A stretch of 42,518 bases of DNA from Roseobacter sp. GTDB taxonomy: Bacteria > Pseudomonadota > Alphaproteobacteria > Rhodobacterales > Rhodobacteraceae. The stretch's first letter is position 1; every line of letters begins with the position of its first letter. The notes beneath the pieces are model-generated. The model was not told the origin of the DNA. It searched no databases and saw only the letters and a list, made by a program, of their open reading frames with translations. The position numbers were made by a program, and so were the translations under genes. Below, in pieces: positions 7,401-13,810 of the stretch. The DNA is taken from NCBI GenBank assembly GCA_002731875.1, contig PCCY01000025.1, positions 1 through 42,518 of the forward strand, read 5' to 3'.

Positions 7401-8816
7401 TTCGAGCTGTGGAGCAGAGAGGAGGCCATCCTCGACGAGGGTCTTCGGCAGAACCGGGCGGTAGGTCGGCACGGGCGGCGGGACCGAGGCCATGGCGGCG
7501 GATTGCACCAGCGCGGTCGGATGTTCCGCCGCGCCGTCGACCCGGATCCCTTGAAGGTCATAGGCCTCGTAGACCGTGTCCTGTAGCGTACCCTCTGGTT
7601 CGCTCCAGGCTTTCGGCAGGTACTCGAGTGGTGCCGTTTCGATATCATCGAAGGGATGCCTGGCGCGTTCCACGGCGAGGGCGCGGGTTTCCTTGCGCGC
7701 GGCGTTGCGTAGGGCGTGTAGGTTGGTGCGGGTCGGGCGGGCAGGGATCGATAGGGCGGTATTGTTGGGGCAGGGCGGAGGACTGCGGCGTTCCGGGCAA
7801 TGGTTCAGCACCGCGTTGAGAAGGTCGCTCGTAGTCGCGGAGATCGGATGATAGGCGGTCTCGAGGTCGACAGGTGCGGTCTCTTCAACGCCCGCCGCGC
7901 GCTTGTCGATTACTGTGAGCCGCGTGTCGATCGTGGTGCCATGCCGCGCGAAGACCTTGCCGTCGATGGCGGCGGAAAACACCACATCGGCGCTCTGCCT
8001 GAACCGCTGGAAGGTTGACTGGAAGGAATTCGTCGAGGGACGGAAGCTCTCGCCGGTGATGACGACAAGACGTCCGCCCGGCGCGAGGCGGGCCAGGGCA
8101 GAGAGTACATGCTGGCTGGTGGCCTGCCGGAACCGGCCTTCCACATGGTTGGCAGCCGAGAAGGGCGGGTTCATCAAGATGACAGAGGGCATGATCGACC
8201 GATCCAGCCGGTCGTCGATCGAGGCGGCATCGTGATCCGAGACCGTTGCTGCTCGGAACAATTCACTCAGCAGGGCACGGCGGGTCTCCGCGAGTTCATT
8301 CAGCGCCAGGCCGGTGCCGGCGACCCGGGCGAAAATCGCCAGCATCCCGGTGCCGGCCGAGGGCTCGAGTACCAGGTCGTCGGCCCGGAACCGCGCCGCC
8401 TGGGCCACGATGGCCGCAAGGGGCAGAGGGGTTGAGAATTGTTGCAGACGGACGCTGTCCTCAGAACGCCGCGTGTGGGACGGGGCCAGCCCGGCGAGGC
8501 GCTCGATCATGGTGAGGAAGGCTTGCGGTGAGGCGGCCTGGCGCTGCATCAATGCGCCGTAGCGCGAAAGCATCAGGATCTGCGCGACTTCTGCCGCTTC
8601 GTAGGCGTCCTTCCAGACCCAGGCACCGCTGCTGTCACTGGCGCAGAAAGTCTCCTCCATCGCAGTGCGAAGAGCGGCGGCATCGACGGGTTTGCCCGCT
8701 TCGAACCGCGGCACGAGGGTTCTCGCAGCCTGCATAAGGTTTTGGGCGAAGCCCGAGGCATCCGGCAGGGAAAGAGCCTCGGGCGTAAGAGGGACGGAAT
8801 GGGGGTGAGCGTTCAT
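4425..8816 (-). CDS. Strawberry-notch family helicase with methyltransferase-like domain
   Basis: A very large protein (1463 residues). Residues 149-158 (Val-Leu-Glu-Pro-Ser-Ala-Gly-Thr-Gly-Met) and Asn-Pro-Pro-Phe at 216-219 are the AdoMet-binding and catalytic motifs of an N6-adenine-type methyltransferase domain. A superfamily-2 helicase of the strawberry-notch type follows: Walker A Gly-Asp-Gly-Thr-Gly-Cys-Gly-Lys-Gly-Arg around 518-527 and Asp-Glu-Ser-His at 627-630. The C-terminal half has the helicase C region (Gly-Leu-Gly-Arg-Thr-Asn-Arg) and a long tail. Proteins of this build occur on alphaproteobacterial plasmids and integrative elements; their job is unknown, with DNA protection during transfer a reasonable guess. 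The ATG at 8816 has GGAG upstream. It probably heads an operon with toprim. Confidence 0.85.
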   Translation of the reverse strand: MNAHPHSVPLTPEALSLPDASGFAQNLMQAARTLVPRFEAGKPVDAAALRTAMEETFCASDSSGAWVWKDAYEAAEVAQILMLSRYGALMQRQAASPQAFLTMIERLAGLAPSHTRRSEDSVRLQQFSTPLPLAAIVAQAARFRADDLVLEPSAGTGMLAIFARVAGTGLALNELAETRRALLSELFRAATVSDHDAASIDDRLDRSIMPSVILMNPPFSAANHVEGRFRQATSQHVLSALARLAPGGRLVVITGESFRPSTNSFQSTFQRFRQSADVVFSAAIDGKVFARHGTTIDTRLTVIDKRAAGVEETAPVDLETAYHPISATTSDLLNAVLNHCPERRSPPPCPNNTALSIPARPTRTNLHALRNAARKETRALAVERARHPFDDIETAPLEYLPKAWSEPEGTLQDTVYEAYDLQGIRVDGAAEHPTALVQSAAMASVPPPVPTYRPVLPKTLVEDGLLSAPQLESVIYAGNAHETHLKSWFKRGEIEGHLMAAAEGDEGAFRLRKGWFLGDGTGCGKGRQVAGIILDNWLQGRRRAVWVSKSDKLIEDARRDWMALGGREGDIVPLSKFRQGSDIRLPEGILFVTYATLRSAEREGKASRLDQVTSWLGEGFNGVIAFDESHAMANAAGEKSDRGDKKASQQGLAGLALQNAVPDARVLYVSATGATVVGNLAYASRFGLWGTGDFPFVTRAEFVAAMEAGGIAAMEMISRDLKALGLYLARSLSYAGVEYEMLVHELSPAQVAIYDSYADAYQIIHTNLGAALQASGISTETGTLNAQAKSAARSAFESNKQRFFNHLITAMKCPSLIRSIEADLAAGHSAVIQVVSTSEAVMERRLEEIPPSEWDDLQVDFTPRENIMDYLMHSFPTQLFEPYTDENGDLRSRPALDGDGNPIICREAERRRDELVEHLGALAPVQGALDQILWHFGGDAVAEVTGRKRRIVKTREGRFKVENRPASSNLGETQAFMDDAKRILIFSDAGGTGRSYHADLGAKNQRLRVHYLLEPGWKADNAIQGLGRTNRTNQAQPPLFRPVATDVKGEKRFLSTIARRLDTLGAITKGQRETGGQNMFRAEDNLESPYARAALRQFFYKLRAGKIEACSYAKFQEMTGLTLDEADGTMKENLPPIQQFLNRCLALRIDMQDAIFDAFGGFLSAIIEDARQAGTLDVGLETLRAEKFELVDRKVIFEHEATGAAATALTVERTDRNDPLTLPRVKAICAETKGATLCWNASSKRAALMVKAPAFMDEDGVPILRVKLLRPMATEILALTEFSKSHWEEVDDAMFEQLWQAEVDAVPEFTTSKTTLICGLLLPIWDRLPADNMRIYRLQTDDGERAIGRLVSQEQLLNVYARLGLDCQIEMTPLEVFSAVMEAKTTLSLLGGYQLRRSLVMGQPRLELIGASGAALPALKALGCFTEVIQWKTRVFIPVDGTDVLARVLAEHPVGASAADAAA

Positions 8817-8870
8817 CGGCAATCTCCAGGGTTGAGGGTTGGCCCCGAACCCCGCGCGCACTCTCTCACC

Positions 8871-8891
8871 CGGGAGGGGTCACCCCTCCCG
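8871..8891 (-). promoter_or_regulatory. Leader hairpin upstream of the strawberry-notch gene
   Basis: CGGGAGGGG, loop TCA, CCCCTCCCG form a perfect 9-bp stem about 55 bases upstream of the start codon. No U-run follows on the minus strand. It could end the LysR transcript or act as a 5'-leader element, like the hairpins before other backbone genes here. Confidence 0.4.
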
Positions 8892-8978
8892 CCCTGTCTT
8901 TCACTCTTTTCGGTCGGGTTCTAACAGCGCTCACAGAGAATGTGATTGCAACCGAACTTTCACTGGTAATTTGCAACC

Positions 8979-9890
8979 TTATTCATCCCCATTGGCCATG
9001 CTCTGGCAGGTCTCAATGAATGCCCGTAACGCGTTGGATGTAAACCGGTTGGGGTAGTAGAGCCTTGGCCCATCCAGAGGTTGCCAGTGCTCTTTCAGGA
9101 TCGGCACAAGCGTCTGTGCGCGAAAATCGCCCTCGAGCCAATTGCGGAACATGGCGATGATCCCCATTCCCGCCCGCGCATAACTCAATCCGGAGTTCAG
9201 GGCATTCACGCTGAGGACCAAACGTGTGATAGGCTCGACCGTGATGGCCTGACCTCCGCCTTGCAATGTCCATGGGAGCAGAGGCCCACCCGGCAGGCGA
9301 TATCGGATCGCATCATGGGAGGTCAGTTGGTCAGGAGTCTCTGGGCGGCCATGTGTCTCCAGATAGGCGGGCGAGGCGGCAAGCGCGATCTGCTGGCGAC
9401 GCGGTCCAATGGGGATGGAGATCATGTCCTTTTCAAGCGATGCGCCGTAGCGAATTCCCGCATCGCAATCAGACGCAACAATATCGACCAAGCCGTTGTC
9501 GACAACAAGCTCGACCTCCACAGCCGGGTGTCGATGCTGAAACGCGGCCAGAATAGGCGGCAGGATATCGGGCATGACCGCGCCCGGCACATTGATCTTC
9601 AACCGGCCGCTCACACGACCCGTCGAATCCGCAGTTTCAGCACAAGCCGCGCGCAGCTCGGCCATCAGGGGCGCGATCCGTTCCGCCAGCGCGCGCCCTT
9701 GGTCTGTCGCCCGCATGCTGCGCGTCGTGCGCAACAGGAGCGGGACACCGAGCTGTGTCTCGATGCGGGACAGCGTCGTGCTGACGTTTGACGGCGCAAG
9801 ACCAAGACGCCGCGCAGCCGCTCGAAAGCCCCCCTCGTCAAGGACCGTCAGAAACACGATCAGATCGTCTTGGGATATATTGTTCTTCAT
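8979..9890 (-). CDS. LysR-family transcriptional regulator
   Basis: A 303-residue protein of normal LTTR length. The N-terminal winged helix-turn-helix is clear: a motif around residues 17-36 with Gly-Gly-Phe-Arg-Ala-Ala-Ala-Arg-Arg-Leu-Gly, then Ser-Asn-Val-Ser-Thr-Thr-Leu-Ser-Arg-Ile-Glu. It is followed by the type-2 periplasmic-binding-like effector domain (Asp-Cys-Asp-Ala-Gly-Ile-Arg-Tyr-Gly; late Gly-Met-Gly-Ile). The frame is open upstream, but the ATG at 9890 begins the canonical N-terminus. It is divergent from an NmrA/QorB-like oxidoreductase, and such pairs usually mean that the LysR protein controls its neighbour. Ligand unknown. The pair interrupts the run of backbone genes. Confidence 0.88.
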   Translation of the reverse strand: MKNNISQDDLIVFLTVLDEGGFRAAARRLGLAPSNVSTTLSRIETQLGVPLLLRTTRSMRATDQGRALAERIAPLMAELRAACAETADSTGRVSGRLKINVPGAVMPDILPPILAAFQHRHPAVEVELVVDNGLVDIVASDCDAGIRYGASLEKDMISIPIGPRRQQIALAASPAYLETHGRPETPDQLTSHDAIRYRLPGGPLLPWTLQGGGQAITVEPITRLVLSVNALNSGLSYARAGMGIIAMFRNWLEGDFRAQTLVPILKEHWQPLDGPRLYYPNRFTSNALRAFIETCQSMANGDE

Positions 9891-10012
9891 GGAGAACGGG
9901 CTATTCGATATTTGGCGGATTATCAAAGATATAAAGAACAATGGATACTCTTGGTGTAACCAGCGCCGACCGACATTTGGGTCCGGCGGACAGAAATAGA
10001 AAGGACAAAGCC

Positions 10013-10876
10013 ATGTTGATCGTGACCGGGGCAACGGGCCAGCTTGGCCGCAAAATTGTTGAAAATCTGCTGCATCACGTCGCCGCCGAGCGCATCGGGG
10101 TCAGCGTCCGCGACACCGCAAAAGCCGAGGCATTCGCGGCGCTTGGTGTGCGCGTACGCCAAGGCGACTATAACGATCCAGAGAGTTTGCGCCACGCTTG
10201 GGACGGGGCCGAACGTTTGTTTCTCGTATCTTCGAACGCTGCGGCGACTGGCGGTAATCCTCTGGCGCAACACGCGACGGCCATCGACGTGGCCCGCGAC
10301 ATTGGTGTGGAGCGCATATTTTACACCAGTCAGGTGTCCAGTTCGCCGGACTCGCATTTCCCTCCGGGTCGCGATCATGCGGCAACGGAAACGATGCTCG
10401 CAACATCGGGGATGTCATGGACGGCCTTGCGCCACGGTTTTTACGCGGCGAGTGCCGTGATGATGAATGCCAAGGGCTTGAAAGCGGGGCGATTGGCTGC
10501 CCCGCAAGATGGGGAAGTCGCCTGGACGACCCATGACGATCTCGCTGCGGTGGATGCAGCGCTGCTGGCGGGGCAGGAGGTGACTGACGGCCCGACGCCA
10601 CCGTTGACCGGGGCTGAAGCGCTCGACCTTGCCGAGCTGGCGGCGCGCGCGGGTCAGATAATGGGCAGGCCTGTCGAACGCGTTTTGATCAGCGAAGATG
10701 TCCTGCAAGCAAATGCGCGGGCCGCCGGTGTCCCGGAAGGCTCAATCGCCGTTATGTTGGGCTACTACCGCGCGGCGCGGGCGGGTGAATTCTCAACGGT
10801 CGATCCCACATTGTCACGTATCCTCGGGCGGGCTCCGCAGACGATGAGCGCCGTATTACAAGCCAGTCTCGGGTAG
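10013..10876 (+). CDS. NmrA-like NAD(P)-dependent quinone oxidoreductase (QorB type)
   Basis: An atypical short-chain dehydrogenase of 287 residues. It opens with a Rossmann start (Met-Leu-Ile-Val-Thr-Gly-Ala-Thr-Gly-Gln-Leu-Gly), followed by Arg-Gln-Gly-Asp-Tyr near 50 and Phe-Tyr-Thr-Ser-Gln-Val-Ser near 103, as in NmrA/QorB proteins that reduce quinones or sense NAD(P). The frame is open 24 codons upstream; the ATG at 10013 is chosen because AAGGA precedes it and the Rossmann strand starts there. It is divergent from a LysR gene across about 120 bases. Inferred role: quinone detoxification or redox sensing, possibly accessory to aromatic catabolism. Confidence 0.82.
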   Translation: MLIVTGATGQLGRKIVENLLHHVAAERIGVSVRDTAKAEAFAALGVRVRQGDYNDPESLRHAWDGAERLFLVSSNAAATGGNPLAQHATAIDVARDIGVERIFYTSQVSSSPDSHFPPGRDHAATETMLATSGMSWTALRHGFYAASAVMMNAKGLKAGRLAAPQDGEVAWTTHDDLAAVDAALLAGQEVTDGPTPPLTGAEALDLAELAARAGQIMGRPVERVLISEDVLQANARAAGVPEGSIAVMLGYYRAARAGEFSTVDPTLSRILGRAPQTMSAVLQASLG

Positions 10877-11002
10877 GGATCCTCTGTTGCTGTTCGAGAG
10901 ACCTGCTGCCGGACATCGAACACAACCGAGTTCTAAAGCCTGTTGGGTCCTCAGACGCTTGAGCGCTTTGCCGCTCCAAATCACAGATTGTGGAACCGCC
11001 AG

Positions 11003-11085
11003 AAAAGAAAAAGGCGGCATCCGGGAGGAGGTGGATGCCGCCGATTATTCTGGATCAGCTCAGGGAGGAGGAGGAACTGATCACA
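11003..11085 (-). ncRNA. CcsR/cuckoo-type small RNA with two CCUCCUCCC loops
   Basis: Read on the minus strand, the first hairpin has stem GATCAG/CTGATC (11082-11077 with 11058-11053) and a loop containing CCTCCTCCC. The second has a perfect 10-bp stem GGCGGCATCC/GGATGCCGCC (11042-11033 with 11022-11013), loop ACCTCCTCCC, and then TTTTTCTTTT, a classic intrinsic terminator. Paired hairpins exposing anti-Shine-Dalgarno CCUCCUCCC loops define the CcsR (Rhodobacter) and cuckoo RNA families, some of which are stress-induced. A promoter-like sequence ends about six bases before the first stem, predicting a transcript near 80 nt. No DUF1127 gene is adjacent, unlike the Rhodobacter ccsR locus. Inferred role: RNA-level regulation through base pairing or protein binding. 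Confidence 0.78.
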
Positions 11086-11090
11086 TAACA

Positions 11091-11119
11091 AAGATAGGAG
11101 CATTGCTGCGTCTGCACAA
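11091..11119 (-). promoter_or_regulatory. Promoter of the small RNA
   Basis: On the minus strand TTGTGC (11119-11114), 17 bases and TATCTT (11096-11091) form a plausible sigma-70 or heat-shock-sigma-like promoter. It would start transcription at about 11083-11085, just ahead of the first hairpin. The exact sigma factor cannot be told from the sequence. Confidence 0.5.
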
Positions 11120-11208
11120 TAGCTGAGCCAGAAAATTCTGCATCGCAGCAATCCGAGCTACTCTGATTGCAAAAAGGCAGGCAGACCGTAGCTCACCAAT
11201 CCAACTTC

Positions 11209-11844
11209 CTAAAAGTGAGCCTGCGCCTGAACCCCAGTCGAATGGGATGTTTGACCGGGTGCCGGTGCGGGCACGGCGTGTCGCGCCTCGAGCAAACAGT
11301 CCAGCTCATAATCGCCGACAAACCCCCAGCAGGCGTCGACCTCCTCGCCGTTGTTCTCAACGACATAGCCGTAGACCCGTCCGCCGAGATAGGCATCGTA
11401 GCTGACGATTTCCGCGCGCAGGATGTCTTCTGCCTTTTCGCGCAGCACCTTGGTGACGCGGTTCACACCGAATTCTTTTCGAACGGCCTTGAGCGTCACA
11501 TAGATGAAACCAACCTGGCCGGAATCCCACGGGCAGTGAAACCCGATCGTGTTCATCGCGAGGCCGGAATGGTCATAGAGGTAGATGGGCAGGATGATAG
11601 CCTTTCGTGCCGCGCGGTCGCGCAGGCGATCCATCGGGAGATCGCTCGGATCCGAGACACCCGCGAGGTCGCGCAGGAACGCGTCTGGGCTGTCGAACTG
11701 ATGGCTGTCGCCAAGCCGATAACGCCCATGCCAGCAAATCAGCGTGCCGAGATTGGACCACTCCCACGGGCTCTCAGAATCGGGGTCGTGGTAGATCTTG
11801 ATGATGTGGCCTTGGTAGGCCTCCTCGTAGACAGGGTCTTGCAT
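11209..11844 (-). CDS. Hypothetical backbone protein (211 residues)
   Basis: I do not recognise this protein. It is soluble, acidic, rich in Trp/Tyr and has no signal peptide or membrane segment. Notable features are Ile-Cys-Trp-His-Gly-Arg-Tyr near residue 36, an Asp-Pro-Ser-Asp-Leu-Pro segment, a Gly-Phe-His-Cys-Pro-Trp-Asp-Ser-Gly-Gln-Val-Gly-Phe-Ile-Tyr-Val core near 103-118, and a Pro/Ala-rich tail. The Gly-Arg-Val-Tyr-Gly-Tyr-Val-Val-Glu strand near 155 suggests a beta-rich fold. It sits on the same strand as the DUF6915/DUF6878/DUF3768/ParB series. A 12-bp stem-loop lies 24 bases before its ATG, and AAAGGATATCGAC supplies the ribosome binding site. Real gene judging from context and ribosome binding site; function unknown. 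Confidence 0.72.
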   Translation of the reverse strand: MQDPVYEEAYQGHIIKIYHDPDSESPWEWSNLGTLICWHGRYRLGDSHQFDSPDAFLRDLAGVSDPSDLPMDRLRDRAARKAIILPIYLYDHSGLAMNTIGFHCPWDSGQVGFIYVTLKAVRKEFGVNRVTKVLREKAEDILRAEIVSYDAYLGGRVYGYVVENNGEEVDACWGFVGDYELDCLLEARHAVPAPAPGQTSHSTGVQAQAHF

Positions 11845-11867
11845 GTCGATATCCTTTCTTGAAACGC

Positions 11868-11909
11868 AATCGACCCGCCGAGCCGGTTGAGGCCGCAGGC
11901 GGGTCGATT
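11868..11909 (-). promoter_or_regulatory. 12-bp stem-loop in the leader of the 211-residue protein
   Basis: AATCGACCCGCC and GGCGGGTCGATT form a perfect 12-bp stem with an 18-base loop between the DUF6915 stop (11951) and the ATG at 11844. There is no U-run. The position, 24 bases before the start codon, suggests a processing site or translational control element. Confidence 0.45.
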
Positions 11910-11950
11910 TGGACGTGGTCAGATGGTTGGCGAGCTTGCCGACCGGCGGA

Positions 11951-12427
11951 TCAGGCGGCGGCGCGGTTCTGACGATGCTGGACGTGCTCGACAGAAACCT
12001 TCAGGAGCCAATCCTCAAAACCGAGAATGGTCTGGTGATTGGCGACTGCTTCGATCCAGGCCGCGCGCGGATCGCGGCCGATTTGCGTCGGGTCGTTGTC
12101 GATCCGGCCATTGGCCATCCAAGGCTCAGGCTGAATGCGTCCGAGCCATTCCGCCAGCGACGGGATGCGCCCCTGGCAATCTTCGCGCACATGCTGCTCG
12201 CCAATCCAGCGGATCGGGACGACCCGGCCGGCGCTGTTGGTCAGGCTGTGGCCAAACAATCGCTCAGCTTCGAAGATCCCGAGCGTGTGGTGCCGATGTG
12301 CGCGATGCGTAAAGATCGCGAGGCGCTCTTTGGATGAGTCAAACCAGTCATGCACATGCTGGTAATCATCCGGAACTCCGCCAAATTTTCGGGCCGAGCT
12401 TTCGGCGTGGTGGAGGGGATGTGCCAT
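11951..12427 (-). CDS. DUF6915 family protein
   Basis: A 158-residue protein from the ATG at 12427. The His-rich opening Met-Ala-His-Pro-Leu-His-His-Ala-Glu-Ser-Ser-Ala-Arg-Lys-Phe-Gly-Gly, followed by His-Asp-Trp-Phe-Asp-Ser-Ser-Lys near 27-34, His-Arg-Ala-His-Arg-His-His near 42-48 and Ile-Gly-Glu-Gln-His-Val near 74-79, is characteristic of DUF6915. The many conserved His residues suggest metal binding (inference). Function unknown; the family is found on phages and mobile elements. The longer upstream frame overlaps the DUF6878 gene and is rejected. One base separates it from the DUF6878 stop. Confidence 0.78.
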   Translation of the reverse strand: MAHPLHHAESSARKFGGVPDDYQHVHDWFDSSKERLAIFTHRAHRHHTLGIFEAERLFGHSLTNSAGRVVPIRWIGEQHVREDCQGRIPSLAEWLGRIQPEPWMANGRIDNDPTQIGRDPRAAWIEAVANHQTILGFEDWLLKVSVEHVQHRQNRAAA

Positions 12428-12428
12428 G

Positions 12429-12812
12429 TCAGAGCCCCTCGTGTACGGTGGTGTCGGTCTCGATATAGCGCTTCGAGTGGCTGACATCGATTTTGTCCGC
12501 CTGGAGTGCCCAGGTCAGTTCGCCATAGCCACCTTCGTTGTTCTTGAAGCCGGGACTCAGCGCATAGGCGAAGTCCCAGCCGAAATCTTCGACCCGGTGC
12601 CGCAGGTCTTCTGTCAGCGTGATCGTGTCAGGGCTCACGACGACATCCTCGACATTGCCGGAGTCGCCGTAGCCTTCGTATTGCACCTCGATGGTCGTCA
12701 CGCCGAGAGCGCGCAACTCAGGGAGAAGAGCCGCGCGGGTCTCAACCCGCTGTTCGGCAGTCCGTCTCTGGGATTCGAGCATCTGTGCGTAGAAATCAGT
12801 CTCTTGCGTCAT
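12429..12812 (-). CDS. DUF6878 family protein
   Basis: A 127-residue protein. The central Val-Gln-Tyr-Glu-Gly-Tyr-Gly-Asp-Ser-Gly-Asn-Val-Glu stretch (about 43-55) and Asn-Asn-Glu-Gly-Gly-Tyr-Gly-Glu-Leu-Thr-Trp (about 91-101) match the DUF6878 pattern. The family has no assigned function and is typical of mobile-element modules. It has a helical N-terminus, a beta-rich body and no membrane segment. It is transcribed with DUF6915, with a single base between them. Its leader (12813-12890) carries a G+C-rich inverted repeat, like other genes of this block. Confidence 0.7.
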   Translation of the reverse strand: MTQETDFYAQMLESQRRTAEQRVETRAALLPELRALGVTTIEVQYEGYGDSGNVEDVVVSPDTITLTEDLRHRVEDFGWDFAYALSPGFKNNEGGYGELTWALQADKIDVSHSKRYIETDTTVHEGL

Positions 12813-12890
12813 GTCTTTGGTCCATTTGAATTGAGGGAAGGGGAGGGCGACCGCTGCGCGAGGCCGCCCCGGAGGTTTCCTGCGAGGGCT

Positions 12891-13187
12891 TCAGGCCGCA
12901 GCGTCGCCGCGTTTTTCAGCCGTCCGGTCAACGAGGTTGAAATAGAGGTTCTCGGTCGCGCGCTTGAACCCCGGCGGTTTGCGCGGGGCGAGACAGCGCA
13001 CCGAAGCGCTGCAGCTCTCGCCATGCTCCATGGCGAACTGCGTCACCTTGTCGATGAGGTCATCCATGCCCGCGGCCTGGATGCGCTTTTCGGGGTAGCT
13101 CCCCATCATCTGGAACTGGGTGACGACGAAGGCGCCATCGCGATGCGCGGGATAGAGGGTGATCTGGTAGTCGAGTGTCTTGGCCAT
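12891..13187 (-). CDS. Hypothetical backbone protein (98 residues)
   Basis: Not assigned to a family. The protein opens Met-Ala-Lys-Thr-Leu-Asp-Tyr-Gln-Ile-Thr-Leu-Tyr-Pro-Ala-His-Arg-Asp-Gly and has a basic C-terminal half (Ala-Pro-Arg-Lys-Pro-Pro-Gly-Phe-Lys-Arg). It is probably a small alpha/beta protein. GGAG lies ahead of the ATG. Its leader contains a 27-bp element (13234-13260) that recurs at the same distance (47 bases) before the DUF3768 start. Good start site and position within the block support it as real. Confidence 0.65.
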   Translation of the reverse strand: MAKTLDYQITLYPAHRDGAFVVTQFQMMGSYPEKRIQAAGMDDLIDKVTQFAMEHGESCSASVRCLAPRKPPGFKRATENLYFNLVDRTAEKRGDAAA

Positions 13188-13233
13188 CTTTGGTCTCCTG
13201 CAGCAGGCTGGACGCGATCATCGCGCCCCTTGG

Positions 13234-13277
13234 AACCCGCCAGCCCGAAAGGACCGCCCTTTGTGCAAGGGCGATCC
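13234..13277 (-). repeat. Leader repeat C, copy 1, with overlapping hairpin
   Basis: 13234-13260 is 25/27 identical to 13731-13757. Next to it, CGCCCTT and AAGGGCG (13255-13261 with 13267-13273) form a stem. It lies 47 bases upstream of the 98-residue protein's start. Confidence 0.55.
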
Positions 13278-13303
13278 GTGGCGATGTCGGTGAAAAGGGA
13301 TCG

Positions 13304-13684
13304 TCAGTATTCTGACGGTAGAAGCAGGGTCAGGACCCGACGTGTTTGCGCAGGGTCGGAAGGTTCAGGCGAGCCGTACTGGTAGTCGGTGTCGTACAAA
13401 TCGACCTTGAACCAGACTGTCGTGTCCTCAAACTCGATGACACCCATCTCGTGCCATCCCTGCGGGTCGCTGTCGGCATTGAAGGCATCAAACGCGGCGA
13501 CGCGGCGGGTCAATTCCAGATGCGCAACGGGTCCAAGTGCGGCGACGCCGGGTGTCATGACGAACTGGCCCTGAGGCGCGTCAGCGACGGGCGTGTTTCC
13601 GAGTATGGAATGGCGAAACGCATCGTTCTGCGCGGCGATCAGTGCGGCTTCCCGAACGGGATCGAGATCAAGCGAAGTGGTCAT
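13304..13684 (-). CDS. DUF3768 family protein
   Basis: A 126-residue protein. Asn-Asp-Ala-Phe-Arg near 20-24, Val-Met-Thr-Pro-Gly-Val-Ala-Ala-Leu-Gly near 42-51, Phe-Asp-Ala-Phe-Asn, Trp-Phe-Lys-Val-Asp-Leu-Tyr-Asp near 95-102 and the closing Arg-Val-Leu-Thr-Leu-Leu-Leu-Pro-Ser-Glu-Tyr are the conserved blocks of DUF3768, common on alphaproteobacterial plasmids and of unknown function. The ATG at 13684 has GGAGATATCCC upstream; a longer frame exists but has no better start. It lies between the ParB-like gene and the 98-residue protein on the same strand. Confidence 0.8.
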   Translation of the reverse strand: MTTSLDLDPVREAALIAAQNDAFRHSILGNTPVADAPQGQFVMTPGVAALGPVAHLELTRRVAAFDAFNADSDPQGWHEMGVIEFEDTTVWFKVDLYDTDYQYGSPEPSDPAQTRRVLTLLLPSEY

Positions 13685-13730
13685 GGGATATCTCCGGGAC
13701 GGGTCAGCCGATCCGATATCGGCTGTAGGC

Positions 13731-13774
13731 AACCCGCCAGCCGGAAAGGGCCGCCCTGGATGTGAGGACGGCCC
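13731..13774 (-). repeat. Leader repeat C, copy 2, with overlapping hairpin
   Basis: This is the second copy of the 27-bp leader element (13731-13757), 47 bases before the DUF3768 start. It overlaps a stem formed by GGGCCG and CGGCCC (13748-13753 with 13769-13774). Confidence 0.55.
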
Positions 13775-13810
13775 AAGGCTCATGTGGTAATCAGATAGGT
13801 GTTTTCTTTG

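Noticed and set aside
9880..9941. Distant inverted repeat TTGTTCTT / AAGAACAA across the LysR-QorB intergenic region
   Set aside because: The arms are 46 bases apart and one overlaps the LysR leader; too weak to call an operator.
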